NCBI GenBank assembly: GCA_040391605.1
Contig: JBEBXK010000002.1
Span: 124,001 to 188,000 of the forward strand
Direction: 5' to 3'
Source of the DNA: Vulgatibacter incomptus_A
GTDB taxonomy: Bacteria; Myxococcota; Myxococcia; Myxococcales; Vulgatibacteraceae
DNA: 64,000 bases
Below, piece after piece: positions 40,807 through 50,027 of this stretch. The notes beneath the pieces are model-generated. The model did not search any database. It had not been told where the DNA came from and was given only the letters and a program-made list of their open reading frames with translations. Numbering within the stretch: the first letter of the stretch is position 1; the number at the start of each line of letters is the position of its first letter. Made by a program: the position numbers and the translations under genes.

Positions 40807-40823
40807 CTGACCATCCGTTCAGG
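40807..40823. promoter_or_regulatory. Likely LexA (SOS) box upstream of uvrA
   Basis: The plus-strand sequence CTGACCATCCGTTCAGG agrees at 16 of 17 positions with the LexA-binding consensus reported for Myxococcus xanthus, as I remember it (CTRHAMRYBYGTTCAGS). The one mismatch is at position 5. It lies 6-22 bases before the uvrA start codon and just downstream of the predicted promoter, where a repressor would block transcription. Confidence 0.6.
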
Positions 40824-40834
40824 GTTGGGCGCCC

Positions 40835-40864
40835 GGTATATCCGAGCGGACGAGCGCTTGTCGA
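40835..40864 (-). promoter_or_regulatory. Predicted sigma-70-type promoter of uvrA
   Basis: On the minus strand a -35 box TCGACA (40859-40864) and a -10 box TATACC (40835-40840) are separated by 18 bases. They match the consensus at 5 and 4 of 6 positions. Transcription would start near 40828, a few bases before the putative LexA box. Confidence 0.45.
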
Positions 40865-41079
40865 GTCGAGGGAGACTCTCCACCGGCTCCATCGCGGATC
40901 AACCGATGAGGGCGCTGCTGCCTTTCCCTAGAATTCGGGGGATGGAGCCCGGCTGATGCGAGGTGGAGCCGGGGAGTCTTCGACGCGGTTCGTTGGTTCT
41001 GGGCTGGCAGCCGACCTCGTCGGTGACCAAGGTTTTTCCCATCACGCGGCGGTCGAGAGCCGATCGAATAAGGAGCCCC

Positions 41080-41544
41080 ATGCTGAAGCCGAAACTGCGA
41101 GCCCTCTTCGAGGAATACGCCGATTCCCATCGGCATCCGACGAATCGGCTCACCCATAAGATCGCGATCCCGCTGATCGTCTTTCACATCGTGGCGATGC
41201 TCTCGTGGATCCCGCTGGGGGCGATCGGCGGCTTTCAGCTCAACGCAGGCTACCTGGCCGTGCTGGCCGTGGTGGGTTGGTACGCGTCTTTGGACGTGAA
41301 GCTTGCGCTGACGATGGGCTTGCTCTACGCGCTCTGCTTCCCGCTGGCGGCCGTCACGCCGTGGCCGGTGGTCGTGGCGGTGGCGGTGGCCGGCTGGGTG
41401 ATCCAGCTCCTGGGCCACGTGGTCTGGGAGAAGCGATCGCCCGCCTTCCTGCGCAACCTGCTCCAGGCGTTGGTGGGGCCGCTCTTCTTCGTGGCGGTGC
41501 TCCTCGGCGATTGGCCGCAGCGCCGCTCCCTCGTTGGAGGGTAG
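41080..41544 (+). CDS. Mpo1-like (DUF962) four-helix membrane protein
   Basis: The product is 154 residues, with AAGGAG four bases before the ATG. It has the family start FEEYADSHRHPTNRLTHKIAIPL, in which the His residues match the conserved H-x2-H-P-x-N-x3-H pattern of Mpo1/DUF962 proteins, and then about four hydrophobic helices. A further His is conserved in QLLGHVVWEKRSPAFLRN. The yeast homologue Mpo1 is an iron-dependent dioxygenase for 2-hydroxy fatty acids. The same activity here is plausible but unproven. It ends 2 bases from the convergent gene. Confidence 0.82.
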   Translation: MLKPKLRALFEEYADSHRHPTNRLTHKIAIPLIVFHIVAMLSWIPLGAIGGFQLNAGYLAVLAVVGWYASLDVKLALTMGLLYALCFPLAAVTPWPVVVAVAVAGWVIQLLGHVVWEKRSPAFLRNLLQALVGPLFFVAVLLGDWPQRRSLVGG

Positions 41545-41546
41545 GT

Positions 41547-42356
41547 CTACCGAGGCCCCCGGATGCGCTCCTTCTCGTTCCGGGACTTGGGCGGGGCGGC
41601 CTTGGCCTCCGGGGCGTGGGCCGGCCAGCCGGCCGCGAGGAGCGACTCGCAGGTGGAGCCCGCCGCCACGGGGACGTAGGCGAAGGTGCCGCTGACCTTC
41701 TCCTCGGTGTCTCGCGCCACCAGACCAAGACAGCCGCCGGAGGATTGCAGGATCTTCTGGGCCACGCTCACCCGCAACTCGCCGCTGAGGGCGCCCGCCG
41801 CCGGCGTGGCCTTGGCGAAGGAGCGGCTGGTACTCCCCACGAAGAGGGTGCCGCCGCAGATCGGCGCCTCGACCTGGACGGTGGCACCGGGTTTGCCGTC
41901 GCCGTCCACGTCCTCGTAGGCCCAATGGGTGGACCATGGCTCGGCCACGAAGGCATCCCCCGACTTGTGGAAGACGATGTTCGTGCGAGGCATCTTCGGC
42001 AGGCCCTCGGCCAGGAGCGAGACCTTCACCCCGGCGAAGCGGGCGATGTCCATCTTGCAGAGCTGCTGTTCCATCCGGATCTCGTCGCCGTCCCGCTCCA
42101 CGGTGGCGAGGACGAAGAGATCGGTCCGGGTCTCCAGGGTCCCGAGGATGGGGACGGATCGCGAGCCGAGGGTGAGCTGATGGCCGGCCCAGATCTCGGC
42201 CGTCCCCGTCTTGGCCTCGCCTGACCCAGCCTCGGATGCCCCGGCCTCGCCTGCCCCGGCCTCATCCGCCCTGGCTTCACAAGCCACCCAGCCTGCCGCG
42301 ACCGCCACGAGACCCGCCAACGCGAAGGAGAGCGGATCCCCTCGGTGCGCGTGCAT
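41547..42356 (-). CDS. Exported protein of unknown function with EAG repeat
   Basis: The product is 269 residues with GAGGAGAAATCGC before the ATG. The hydrophobic N-terminus (LSFALAGLVAVAAGWVACEARA) is a signal peptide and may end in a lipobox (WVAC). The mature protein begins with a short run of EAG/S repeats (DEAGAGEAGASEAGSGEAK). A beta-rich body follows, including DVDGDGKPG, a Ca-binding-like loop. The C-terminus is Lys/Arg/Glu-rich. No family is recognised. Confidence 0.65.
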   Translation of the reverse strand: MHAHRGDPLSFALAGLVAVAAGWVACEARADEAGAGEAGASEAGSGEAKTGTAEIWAGHQLTLGSRSVPILGTLETRTDLFVLATVERDGDEIRMEQQLCKMDIARFAGVKVSLLAEGLPKMPRTNIVFHKSGDAFVAEPWSTHWAYEDVDGDGKPGATVQVEAPICGGTLFVGSTSRSFAKATPAAGALSGELRVSVAQKILQSSGGCLGLVARDTEEKVSGTFAYVPVAAGSTCESLLAAGWPAHAPEAKAAPPKSRNEKERIRGPR

Positions 42357-42664
42357 GCGATTTCTCCTCTTCCGCGATCCGAGCGCGGCAGTTGCAAGGA
42401 GCGCTCTCGCCGCTCCCGCCGCTGGCGTTGACGCTCCCCGTGGGGGAACCCGGATGAGGCCGTGAAGACTCGCCGCCTCGTCCGGGCCCCCCGCCGGAGC
42501 GTTGCGTTCTCAAGCAGGAGAGCGCTCTTTCCCTTCCGCCACATCACCTCCGAACGGGCGCCCGTTTCATCGCTGTCCACGCGGCCAGGCATTGCTCCGC
42601 CCGCTGTCCCGACCAAGCTTTCACGCGACGCGGTGGATTCCATCGCGGCATGGGAGGGGGGACG
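42357..42664. other. Divergent intergenic region, 308 bases
   Basis: The region lies between two divergent exported-protein genes. It holds an imperfect inverted repeat (CGGATGAGGC near 42452 and GCCTCGTCCG near 42475) and several AGAGCGCTCT-like stretches, but no promoter I would call and no clear copy of the dispersed element. Confidence 0.35.
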
Positions 42665-45600
42665 ATGAGGCAGCAGACGTCGAGACGCGAGGCGGAAGGT
42701 TCGCCGCGCGTCGGTGAGAGAGCGGACATCTCGCTCTGGGAATACGGGGTCGGGATCCTGGGGCTCCTGGCTGCGGCATCTTTCCTCTTCTTCTCAGGCT
42801 GCTCGAATGGGGGATTGAGCAGCCTGGAGGGCGAGCTGGTGGCGCCTGCCAGGCTCGACTTCGGCAAGGTGGCGGTTGGCAGCCGCGCCAGCCGATCGAT
42901 CGAGGTGAGGAACGCGGGCGCGATCCCGCTGCAAATCGTCGCAATCGAGGCGGGGCCCGAGCTGGCGCCCACCTTCGTGGTCCCCGAGGCGCCAGGGCGG
43001 TCGATCCCCTCCGCCGGGACCCTCGCGATCGAGCTGGGCTTTCGACCGGACGCAGAGGAGCGCTCGGGCGGGACGGTGATCCTGCACACCAACTCCACCT
43101 CGAAGCCGACGCTGATCGTCTCCCTGGAGGGGGAGGGCGTCCACCCCGTCCTGAACTGCAGCCACAGCCTGGACTTCGGCCGCATCGTCCTCAACACCCG
43201 CGAGGTGCTGCCGATCACCTGCCTCAACGCCGGCACGGTGGCGGCGACGGTGAAGCTGGCGGGCAAGAGTGGCGACGATCCGGATCTCTTCACCGTCGGC
43301 TCGAACCTCGACTCGGCCACCTTCGAGCTGGCCGCTGGATCGTCGCAGAACATCGACGTGAGCTACGACGCCCACCGCCTCGGCAAAGCGCGGGCCCGGG
43401 CGGTCCTCTCGATTCCGGGGGCGGAGGATCCCAGCATCTACGTCGACCTAGCGGGGGAGGGCTACGCCAGCGACCTGATCGCCGCCCCCAATTGCCTGCA
43501 TTTCGGCGCGGTGAGTCCGGGCACCACCGCTACGCGGGAGGTGATCGTCGTCAATGGTGGCGATTCGATCGTCACCTTCGATCCGCCGGCGGTGGTGGAT
43601 CCCGAAGGTGTCTTCCAGATCGTCGCCTCCCAGGTGGACGGCGTGCTCGGGCCGCTGACGATCCTCGAGCCGGAGATGTTGGCCAAGCTCGTGGTCTCCT
43701 TCTCGCCGAAGGCGATCGGCGACTATGAGGGCGACCTCCGCCTGTACAACGACGATCTGATCAACCCCAGGATGGAGGTCTGCCTGGATGGTCAAGGCGG
43801 CGGACCGGATCTGATGGTGCGCCCCGACACCCTCGACTTCGGGGTCGTCGCCGCGGGGATGACCGCGTCCGCGACGATCTTCGCCTTCAACGCGGGGACG
43901 CCGGATGGAGGGCCGCTGGTGTTGCGGGGCGTCTCGGTCAGCGAGACGATGAACTTCTCGGTGAAGATGCCGGCGAAGACGCAGCTCGATCCCAACGACC
44001 CGCCGGCGCAGATCGAGGTGAGCTTCCACCCCACGGCGGCGGGCAGCTTCTTCGCTCAGATCACCATCGAGTCGAACGACGGGGACCAGCCGAGCTTCAT
44101 CGTCCCGATTCGCGGCGACGCGAAGATCCTGCCGCCCTGTGATTACGCGACGATCCCGCCGATCGTCCGCTTCGGGGCGGTGCAGCTCGGCGCCGACGCC
44201 CAGCTCGTCGGCGAGCTGAAGAACCTGGGGGTCGACGAGTGCATCTTCGCGCAGGTGGCGTTGGAGAGCGGCTCGAGCCCGGTCTTCTCGCTCCCCGCCG
44301 GAGATCCCGGCGTCGTCAGCGTGATGCCCGGCGAGAGCCTGCGCGTGCCGATCCTCTTCCGCACCGATGGAGTGGGGAGCTACCAGGGCGCGGTCGCCTT
44401 CTCCGTCTCCAACCCCGCCGCGCCCACCGGGCGGATCCCGATCACCGCCTCCTCGTTCAAGGGCTGTCTGAGCGTGGTGCCGCCGGCCGTCGACTTCGGC
44501 GTGCAACGGCTGAGCTGTCCGGCGGTGACACGGACGGTGGAGATCTATAACCGCTGCGGCGGCACCACGCGGATCACCTCCGCCGGCCTGGGCGCAGGGA
44601 GCTTCTCGCCTGGTGAGCTGAGCTTCTCGGGGCTGACGGCGCCGATGGACCTGCTCCCCAACCAGCGCGCCAGTCTGCAGTTTACGTACCGGCCGGTGAA
44701 CGACGGGGACGACGCCGTCCCCTTCGACGTGCTGTCGAGCGCGCAGAACTTCTCGATCCCCCTCCATGGCCGAGGGACGTCGGACGATTATCGAACCGAC
44801 CGCTTCACCCAGCAGGGAAAGTCCGACGTCGATGTCCTCTTCGTCATGGATAACTCTGGCTCCATGACCGACAAGCAGCAGAACGTCAGGGACAACACCG
44901 CGCGCTTCATGCAGTACGCGCTGAATCAAGGCGTCGACTTCCACATCGGCGTCACCACCACGGGGATCCAGCCCTACGCCGGCGGATGGACGAGCTGCCC
45001 CGGAGGCGTGGATGGCGGCGAGGCGGGCCGGCTCTATCCCGCCAACGGGATCCGCCCGCGGTGGATCGAGCGCGGGACACCCAACGCCGCCTCGGTCTTC
45101 GCGGAGAACGTCCAGGTCGGGATCTGCCATTGGGACGAGCAGGGGTTGGAGGCGGCCTATCGCGCCCTCTCGAGCCCGCTGGTCGACTCGGCGAAGGCGC
45201 CGAAGACCTCGGTGCCCAACGACGGCAACCTCGGCTTCTATCGGGCCAACGCCAAGCTCTCGGTGATCATCGTCTCGGACGAGGAGGATCATTCGCCCAA
45301 GCCGCCCTCCGACTACGCCGCCTTCTTCCGCGGCCTCAAAGGGCCAGGGAACGAGGGGAGGGTCGCGATCCACTCGGTGGTGGGCAACGGCTGCGGCACG
45401 GCGGCGGAGGAGGGCACCAAGTACATCTCGGTCTCTCAGTCCACCGGCGGCCTCGTGCTCCCCATCTGCTCGTCGGATTGGGGGAGCATCCTGGGGCAGC
45501 TCGCCGAGCAGAGCTTCGGCAACCGCCTCCGCTTCCCGCTCAGCGGCGAGCCCCTCGGCAGCCCGACGGTGACGATCGATGGGGTCCCCGCGACGGGGTG

Positions 45601-45703
45601 GAGCTACGACTCCAGGAAGAACGAGGTCGTCTTCGGCGAGTCCAGCGCGCCGGCGCCGGGGGCGAGCGTCGCCATCCGGTACATTCCTTCGTGCGGCACC
45701 TGA
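42665..45703 (+). CDS. Giant lipoprotein with six ASH-like repeats and a C-terminal VWA-like domain
   Basis: The product is 1012 residues from the ATG at 42665, which follows GGGAGGGGGG. A signal peptide ends in FFSGCS. About six immunoglobulin-like ASH/HYDIN-type (choice-of-anchor D) repeats follow, each opening with a strand such as LDFGKVAVGS, LDFGRIVLNT, LHFGAVSPGT, LDFGVVAAGM, VRFGAVQLGA and VDFGVQRLSC. From about residue 720 a VWA-like domain appears with a metal site DNSGSM. A final strand-rich region ends IRYIPSCGT. This resembles a surface adhesin or scaffold. It ends 151 bases before the MoxR gene. Confidence 0.85.
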   Translation: MRQQTSRREAEGSPRVGERADISLWEYGVGILGLLAAASFLFFSGCSNGGLSSLEGELVAPARLDFGKVAVGSRASRSIEVRNAGAIPLQIVAIEAGPELAPTFVVPEAPGRSIPSAGTLAIELGFRPDAEERSGGTVILHTNSTSKPTLIVSLEGEGVHPVLNCSHSLDFGRIVLNTREVLPITCLNAGTVAATVKLAGKSGDDPDLFTVGSNLDSATFELAAGSSQNIDVSYDAHRLGKARARAVLSIPGAEDPSIYVDLAGEGYASDLIAAPNCLHFGAVSPGTTATREVIVVNGGDSIVTFDPPAVVDPEGVFQIVASQVDGVLGPLTILEPEMLAKLVVSFSPKAIGDYEGDLRLYNDDLINPRMEVCLDGQGGGPDLMVRPDTLDFGVVAAGMTASATIFAFNAGTPDGGPLVLRGVSVSETMNFSVKMPAKTQLDPNDPPAQIEVSFHPTAAGSFFAQITIESNDGDQPSFIVPIRGDAKILPPCDYATIPPIVRFGAVQLGADAQLVGELKNLGVDECIFAQVALESGSSPVFSLPAGDPGVVSVMPGESLRVPILFRTDGVGSYQGAVAFSVSNPAAPTGRIPITASSFKGCLSVVPPAVDFGVQRLSCPAVTRTVEIYNRCGGTTRITSAGLGAGSFSPGELSFSGLTAPMDLLPNQRASLQFTYRPVNDGDDAVPFDVLSSAQNFSIPLHGRGTSDDYRTDRFTQQGKSDVDVLFVMDNSGSMTDKQQNVRDNTARFMQYALNQGVDFHIGVTTTGIQPYAGGWTSCPGGVDGGEAGRLYPANGIRPRWIERGTPNAASVFAENVQVGICHWDEQGLEAAYRALSSPLVDSAKAPKTSVPNDGNLGFYRANAKLSVIIVSDEEDHSPKPPSDYAAFFRGLKGPGNEGRVAIHSVVGNGCGTAAEEGTKYISVSQSTGGLVLPICSSDWGSILGQLAEQSFGNRLRFPLSGEPLGSPTVTIDGVPATGWSYDSRKNEVVFGESSAPAPGASVAIRYIPSCGT

Positions 45704-45831
45704 GAGAGTTCGTGAGACGAACCCTCTCAGCGGAGCCGAAGGCGGAGCGAACGCCAAGAGAGCGCTTCTCGCACGAAGTGCGAGAGGAGAAGGCGGGCTC
45801 GCCACGGCGGGTCCGACTTCTTCTCACGCTC
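45704..45831 (+). repeat. Dispersed hairpin element, copy B2, abutting a stop codon
   Basis: This 128-base segment starts at the base after the TGA of the lipoprotein gene. It contains a first hairpin (GAGAGTTCGT/ACGAACCCTCTC), the core GAGCCGAAGGCGGAGCGAACG, a second hairpin (CTCGCAC-GAA-GTGCGAG) and an end TTCTTCTCACGCTCTGA. That end resembles the end of copy A3. It aligns gap-free with copy B1 inside the SprT-like gene. It sits between the lipoprotein gene and the MoxR gene, whose GTG start is 24 bases downstream. Confidence 0.85.
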
Positions 45832-45854
45832 TGAATGACTTATAGTTCGGACCG

Positions 45855-46856
45855 GTGACGCCTCCCGAGCCCAGACCCCTCCGCCCCGCCGCCGCGCCCT
45901 CCCTCCCCCTCCCACCGGGGGAGGCACGGGCCCTGGCGAGGCGGGTGATCGACAACGTCGAGCTGGCGCTCTTCGGCAAGCGGGAGGCGATCGAGCTCTG
46001 CCTGGTGGGCCTCGCCGCCAGGGGACATCTGCTCATCGAAGATCTGCCCGGCGTGGGGAAGTCCACCCTCGCGCTGGGCCTCGCCCGCTCGTTGGATCTC
46101 CCCTTCGCGAGGATCCAATTCACCAGCGACCTCCTCCCCTCCGACATCCTCGGCCTCTCGACCTGGGACGCTACCGCCGCGAGGTTTCACTTTCGTCCGG
46201 GGCCGATCTTCCACTCGGTGATCCTGGCGGACGAGCTGAACCGCACGCCGCCGCGGACCCAATCGGCGCTGCTCGAGGCCATGGCCGAAGGTCAGATCTC
46301 CCTGGAGGGCAACACCTCGGCGCTGCCCCGGCCCTTCTTCGTGCTGGCCACCCTGAACCCGCAGGAGCAGCACGGCACCTATCCGCTGCCGGAGTCCCAA
46401 CTCGATCGCTTTTTGCTCCGGCTCTCCCTGGGCTATCCGGATCGGGACGCGGAGCGGCGCCTCCTCCTCAGCCGCCGGGTGGAGGAGCCCGTGGCCTCGC
46501 TGCGGCCCGTGACCTCCGGCGCCGACATCCTGCGGCTGCAGCTCGCCGCCGCGGCGGTGCGCCTCGATCCCTCCATCGCCGACTACATCCTCGCCATCGC
46601 CTCGCGGACCCGTGAGGCGGAGCGCTTCGCGGCGGGGCTCTCGCCACGTGGGGCGCTGGCCTTGGCCTCCGCGGCCCGGGCGCGGGCGATCCTCGAAGGG
46701 CGGGACTTCGTGGTCCCCGCCGACGTGAAGTTCGTCGCGCTGCCCGTGCTGGCCCATCGGCTCCAGATCGCCGGGCGGGACGCCTACGACCTCGATAGGG
46801 GCGAGGCCACGAGGATGGTGGAGGAGATCCTCGCCCAGACCCACGTGCCGGAGTAG
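45855..46856 (+). CDS. MoxR-family AAA+ ATPase
   Basis: The product is 333 residues from a GTG start. Walker A is GVGKST (Lys69), Walker B is ILADELNR (Asp126-Glu127), sensor 1 is LATLNPQEQHG, and the family signature QFTSDLLPSDILG is present. MoxR ATPases act as chaperones that insert metals or help maturation of partner proteins carrying VWA domains. The DUF58-transglutaminase gene follows 4 bases later, a classic linkage, and the upstream lipoprotein has a VWA-like domain. Confidence 0.94.
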   Translation: MTPPEPRPLRPAAAPSLPLPPGEARALARRVIDNVELALFGKREAIELCLVGLAARGHLLIEDLPGVGKSTLALGLARSLDLPFARIQFTSDLLPSDILGLSTWDATAARFHFRPGPIFHSVILADELNRTPPRTQSALLEAMAEGQISLEGNTSALPRPFFVLATLNPQEQHGTYPLPESQLDRFLLRLSLGYPDRDAERRLLLSRRVEEPVASLRPVTSGADILRLQLAAAAVRLDPSIADYILAIASRTREAERFAAGLSPRGALALASAARARAILEGRDFVVPADVKFVALPVLAHRLQIAGRDAYDLDRGEATRMVEEILAQTHVPE

Positions 46857-46860
46857 ACGG

Positions 46861-49800
46861 ATGAGGTTCCGGGGCCGGCTACGAGTCACCGCCAGGCTCT
46901 GGTGGCGGATGATGCGGATGCAGCGCGTCACCCGTGAAGGATGGTTCTACATCCTCTTCACCATCGTGGTCGGCGCCGCCGCCATCAACACCGGCAACAA
47001 CCTCCTCCACCTCGTCCTCGGGCTCCAGCTCTCGCTGATCCTCCTCTCCGCCTTCCTCTCCGAGAACGCGCTCCGGGGGATCTCGGTGACGAGGCGGCTG
47101 CCCCGCCGGGGGATCGCCGGCGAGCCCTTCGAGGTGGAGCTGAGCGTTCGCAACGCCAAGCGCAGGCTCTCTTCCCACTCGTTGCTGATCACCGAGGTCG
47201 ATGGCGACGCGGCTGGGGCGCAGCTCCTCATCGGGAGGCTCCCGCCGGGGGGCGAGCTCCGTTCGGGCTATCGCGTCGCGGTGCCGCGCCGCGGCGCGGC
47301 CCGCTTCGATCGGCTGCGGATCACCACCCGCTTCCCCTTCGGCTTCTTCGAGAAGAGCCGGGAGCATGCGCTGCCAGCGGAGCTCTCCATTCATCCTGCC
47401 GGCGTGCGGGTGCCGCCTGCGACGGCGCTGCCCTCTGCGGGCCTGGGCGAGAGGCCGGAGCCGCGGCCTGGGCAGGGCGCGGAGTTTCACGCCCTGCGGG
47501 ATCTGCGTCCCGACGACGATCCGCGGCAGGTCCATTGGCGCTCCACCGCCAGGACCGGCAAGCCCCTGGTGATCGAGAGAGAGCGGGAGCGCCGCCGCAA
47601 GGTCACGCTCCTGGTGGATTCGCGCCGGGCGGAGCGCCCGGAGGATCTCGACGGCGCGGCCGAGGCCGCCTTCGCCCTGGCGCGACGCTTCGTGCGGGAG
47701 GGCTGCGAGGTGGGGCTCGCCTGGCCCGGCGGATCCGTGGAGCCGGGGATCGGCGCCCAGCACCTCCATCGCCTGGGCGACGTCGTGGCCGCGCTGGAAC
47801 CTTCGACCTCCGCCGCGCCGCCGCCCCGGGTGCATCGCGGCGCACAGGGTGTGATGGTGCCGATCGAGAGTCCGTCGCGGGGCGATCAACCATCACCGGA
47901 GGTGATACGCAGAGAGGAAGCGCGGCCGGCCGGCGAGCGGGGCATGAGCCTGCAACTCGCCCAACGGCTCGGCCTGCTGGCGGCCTCGCTCAGCGGCTTC
48001 GCCTCCCTGGCCATCTCGGGGGAGCTTCCTACCTGGGCCAGCGCGATCTTCATCGTCTCCGCGACCCTGGGCCTGGTGATGAAGGAGGGCGCCGCCAAGA
48101 GCTTTCGGGTCGGCGCGAACGTGCTGGCCTTGGGCGCCCTCGCGGTCCTGGCCCTCCAGGTCTTCGTTGGCGCGACCAGCGTCATCGTGGCCGCCCCGAC
48201 CTTCGCCGTGGTCCTGGCAGCCTCCCGGCTGCTGGGGCGCCGCGGCCCGGTCGACGACGCGCTGTTGTTGCTGGCGGCGCTGCTCATGCTCGCCGGTGGC
48301 GCGGCCCTCACCGGCGAGCTCGCCTACGGCCTCTGCTTCATCGCCTTCGCCGCGACCGGCACCGTCGCTCTCTGCCTCACCCACCTGCGGCGCGAGGCCG
48401 AGCTGGTGGGCGGTCCCGAGGCTGGCAGGCGTCGCGGCGTCGTCGGCGCTGCTCTGGTCTCGGCGCTCGCCGCCCTCTCCCTGGCGGTGCTGGTGGGCTC
48501 GGCGCTGGTCTTCGTCCTCTTCCCCCGGGTCTCGGCGGGGATGCTCCATCGGGCGGGCCCTTCGCACGTCGCCGGCGGCGCGGACAAGATCCAGCTCGGG
48601 GGCCTGGGGGTGATCAAGGACGATCCCAGCCCGGTGATGCGTGTGCATTTTCCCGACGGGCCACCGGCCGGCGAACTCTACTGGCGCACCTTCACCTTCC
48701 AGGCGTGGAATGGCGCGGGTTGGAGCCGCGGCGATCCCCATCGCTTCCCCGTCCCTGGCGGCAATTGGATCTACCTCCTGGCCCGGAGCGAGGGGCCGAC
48801 CCTCGAGGCCGAGATCGAGTGGCTCGGCGATGGCGCCGCCCTCCCCACCCCAGGCGAGCCGCTGGAGCTGCGCTTCCCCCGCAGGCCGCGGACGCCTCCG
48901 CCGCTGCTCCTGGCAGGCGCCGACGGATCCCTGGAGATCGCCGGCGCGAGGGAGAGCCGCTATACGGTGAAGGCGGCTGTCACACCGATGGAGCGGGGCT
49001 TCGCGTCGGTGCATGGCGCCGAGCTCGCGCCCTACCTGGAGGTCCCAGAGGATCTGGACCCCCGGATCCGGGCGCTGGCGCAGACCTTCGCCGGCGCCGG
49101 CGATCCCCGGGACATCGCCGCCGCCATGGTGGAGCGCCTCGAGACCGAGCTACGCTACACCCGCGAGCTGCCAGGCGAGCAGGACGATCCCCTGGCGCAC
49201 TTTCTCTTCGAGAGGAGGGAGGGGCATTGCGAGTACTTCGCCAGCGCCCTGGTGATGCTCCTGCGACTCCAGGGGATCCCGGCCCGGGTGGCGGCGGGCT
49301 TCTACGGCGCCAGCTACGTCGAAGCGGGCGACTACTACCTGGTGCGAAATGGAGATGCACACGCCTGGACCGAGGCCTGGATCCCGGGCGAGGGCTGGGC
49401 CCGCTTCGACGCCACGCCGGCGGCGGAGCGTCCGGGGACGGCCGAGGGTCTCTTCGCGCGGGCGGTGGATGCCCTGGATCTCGTCCGTTATTGGTGGAGC
49501 AGCCGGGTCCTGGACTTCGATCGGACCACGCAGCGGGAGCTGGCCGGGAGCGTGAAAGAGGCGATCGCCTCGAGGGAGGGCGCCGGTCGGCGGCTCACGC
49601 CCCTGGCCCGCTACGGGCTCGCGTCCCTCTTCATGGCGCTGGCGGTGGTGCTGGCCGTGCGCATGCGGCGGCGTTGGATCGAGCGCCGCGCCTCGCGCCG
49701 TGGCCCGGGCCATCGCGACGCGGTGCGCCTCTATCGCGCGGTGAAGCGGCTCCTGCGCAAGAAGGGCGTGCGGCTGCCTCGCACCGCCACAGGCGCCGAG

Positions 49801-49950
49801 TGGGCCCGGGCAGGGGCGGGGGCGCTCCCCGATCGGGCGCCAGCGATCCGCCTGGCGATCGAGGCCTACGAGGCGGCGCGCTTCGGCAAGGCCGGCCTCT
49901 CTCGAGATCAACTCCGGGCGCTGCGTCGCGGCCTCCGGGGCCAAGGGTAG
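46861..49950 (+). CDS. Fused DUF58 - TgpA-type transglutaminase membrane protein
   Basis: The product is 1029 residues, joining two proteins usually encoded separately. Residues 1-330 are a DUF58 protein with two N-terminal membrane helices and the motif EFHALRDLRPDDDPRQVHWRS. From Met362 (MSLQLAQRLGLLAASLSG) a transglutaminase-like protein starts with about six membrane helices (to about 560). A periplasmic papain-like core follows with Cys790 (GHCEYFASAL), His834 (DAHAWTEAW) and Asp850 (FDATP). A last membrane helix and a DUF4129-like tail close the chain. The four-base gap after MoxR implies one operon. The internal ATG at 47944 could also serve as a second start. Confidence 0.9.
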   Translation: MRFRGRLRVTARLWWRMMRMQRVTREGWFYILFTIVVGAAAINTGNNLLHLVLGLQLSLILLSAFLSENALRGISVTRRLPRRGIAGEPFEVELSVRNAKRRLSSHSLLITEVDGDAAGAQLLIGRLPPGGELRSGYRVAVPRRGAARFDRLRITTRFPFGFFEKSREHALPAELSIHPAGVRVPPATALPSAGLGERPEPRPGQGAEFHALRDLRPDDDPRQVHWRSTARTGKPLVIERERERRRKVTLLVDSRRAERPEDLDGAAEAAFALARRFVREGCEVGLAWPGGSVEPGIGAQHLHRLGDVVAALEPSTSAAPPPRVHRGAQGVMVPIESPSRGDQPSPEVIRREEARPAGERGMSLQLAQRLGLLAASLSGFASLAISGELPTWASAIFIVSATLGLVMKEGAAKSFRVGANVLALGALAVLALQVFVGATSVIVAAPTFAVVLAASRLLGRRGPVDDALLLLAALLMLAGGAALTGELAYGLCFIAFAATGTVALCLTHLRREAELVGGPEAGRRRGVVGAALVSALAALSLAVLVGSALVFVLFPRVSAGMLHRAGPSHVAGGADKIQLGGLGVIKDDPSPVMRVHFPDGPPAGELYWRTFTFQAWNGAGWSRGDPHRFPVPGGNWIYLLARSEGPTLEAEIEWLGDGAALPTPGEPLELRFPRRPRTPPPLLLAGADGSLEIAGARESRYTVKAAVTPMERGFASVHGAELAPYLEVPEDLDPRIRALAQTFAGAGDPRDIAAAMVERLETELRYTRELPGEQDDPLAHFLFERREGHCEYFASALVMLLRLQGIPARVAAGFYGASYVEAGDYYLVRNGDAHAWTEAWIPGEGWARFDATPAAERPGTAEGLFARAVDALDLVRYWWSSRVLDFDRTTQRELAGSVKEAIASREGAGRRLTPLARYGLASLFMALAVVLAVRMRRRWIERRASRRGPGHRDAVRLYRAVKRLLRKKGVRLPRTATGAEWARAGAGALPDRAPAIRLAIEAYEAARFGKAGLSRDQLRALRRGLRGQG

Positions 49951-50010
49951 GAGGGGCCTCGACGGCGGCGATCGGCGCGGCGATCTTCCTGGCGAGGGAC
50001 TGTTTCCTGA

Positions 50011-50027
50011 GTGTTCTGCTTGAACAC
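50011..50027. terminator. Inverted repeat between convergent genes
   Basis: GTGTTC-TGCTT-GAACAC forms a perfect 6-base-pair stem between the convergent transglutaminase and ABC-F genes. It lacks a uridine run, so it is at best a weak or Rho-assisted terminator. Confidence 0.3.

Noticed and set aside
42357..42445. A possible further copy of the dispersed element upstream of the exported-protein gene
   Set aside because: Only scattered agreement with copy B2 (AGAGCGCT, GAGGAGAA); the latter is explained as the ribosome site of the gene.
43448..45805. A 785-codon minus-strand frame opposite the ASH/VWA lipoprotein
   Set aside because: No start signal or domain; composition typical of an antisense shadow.
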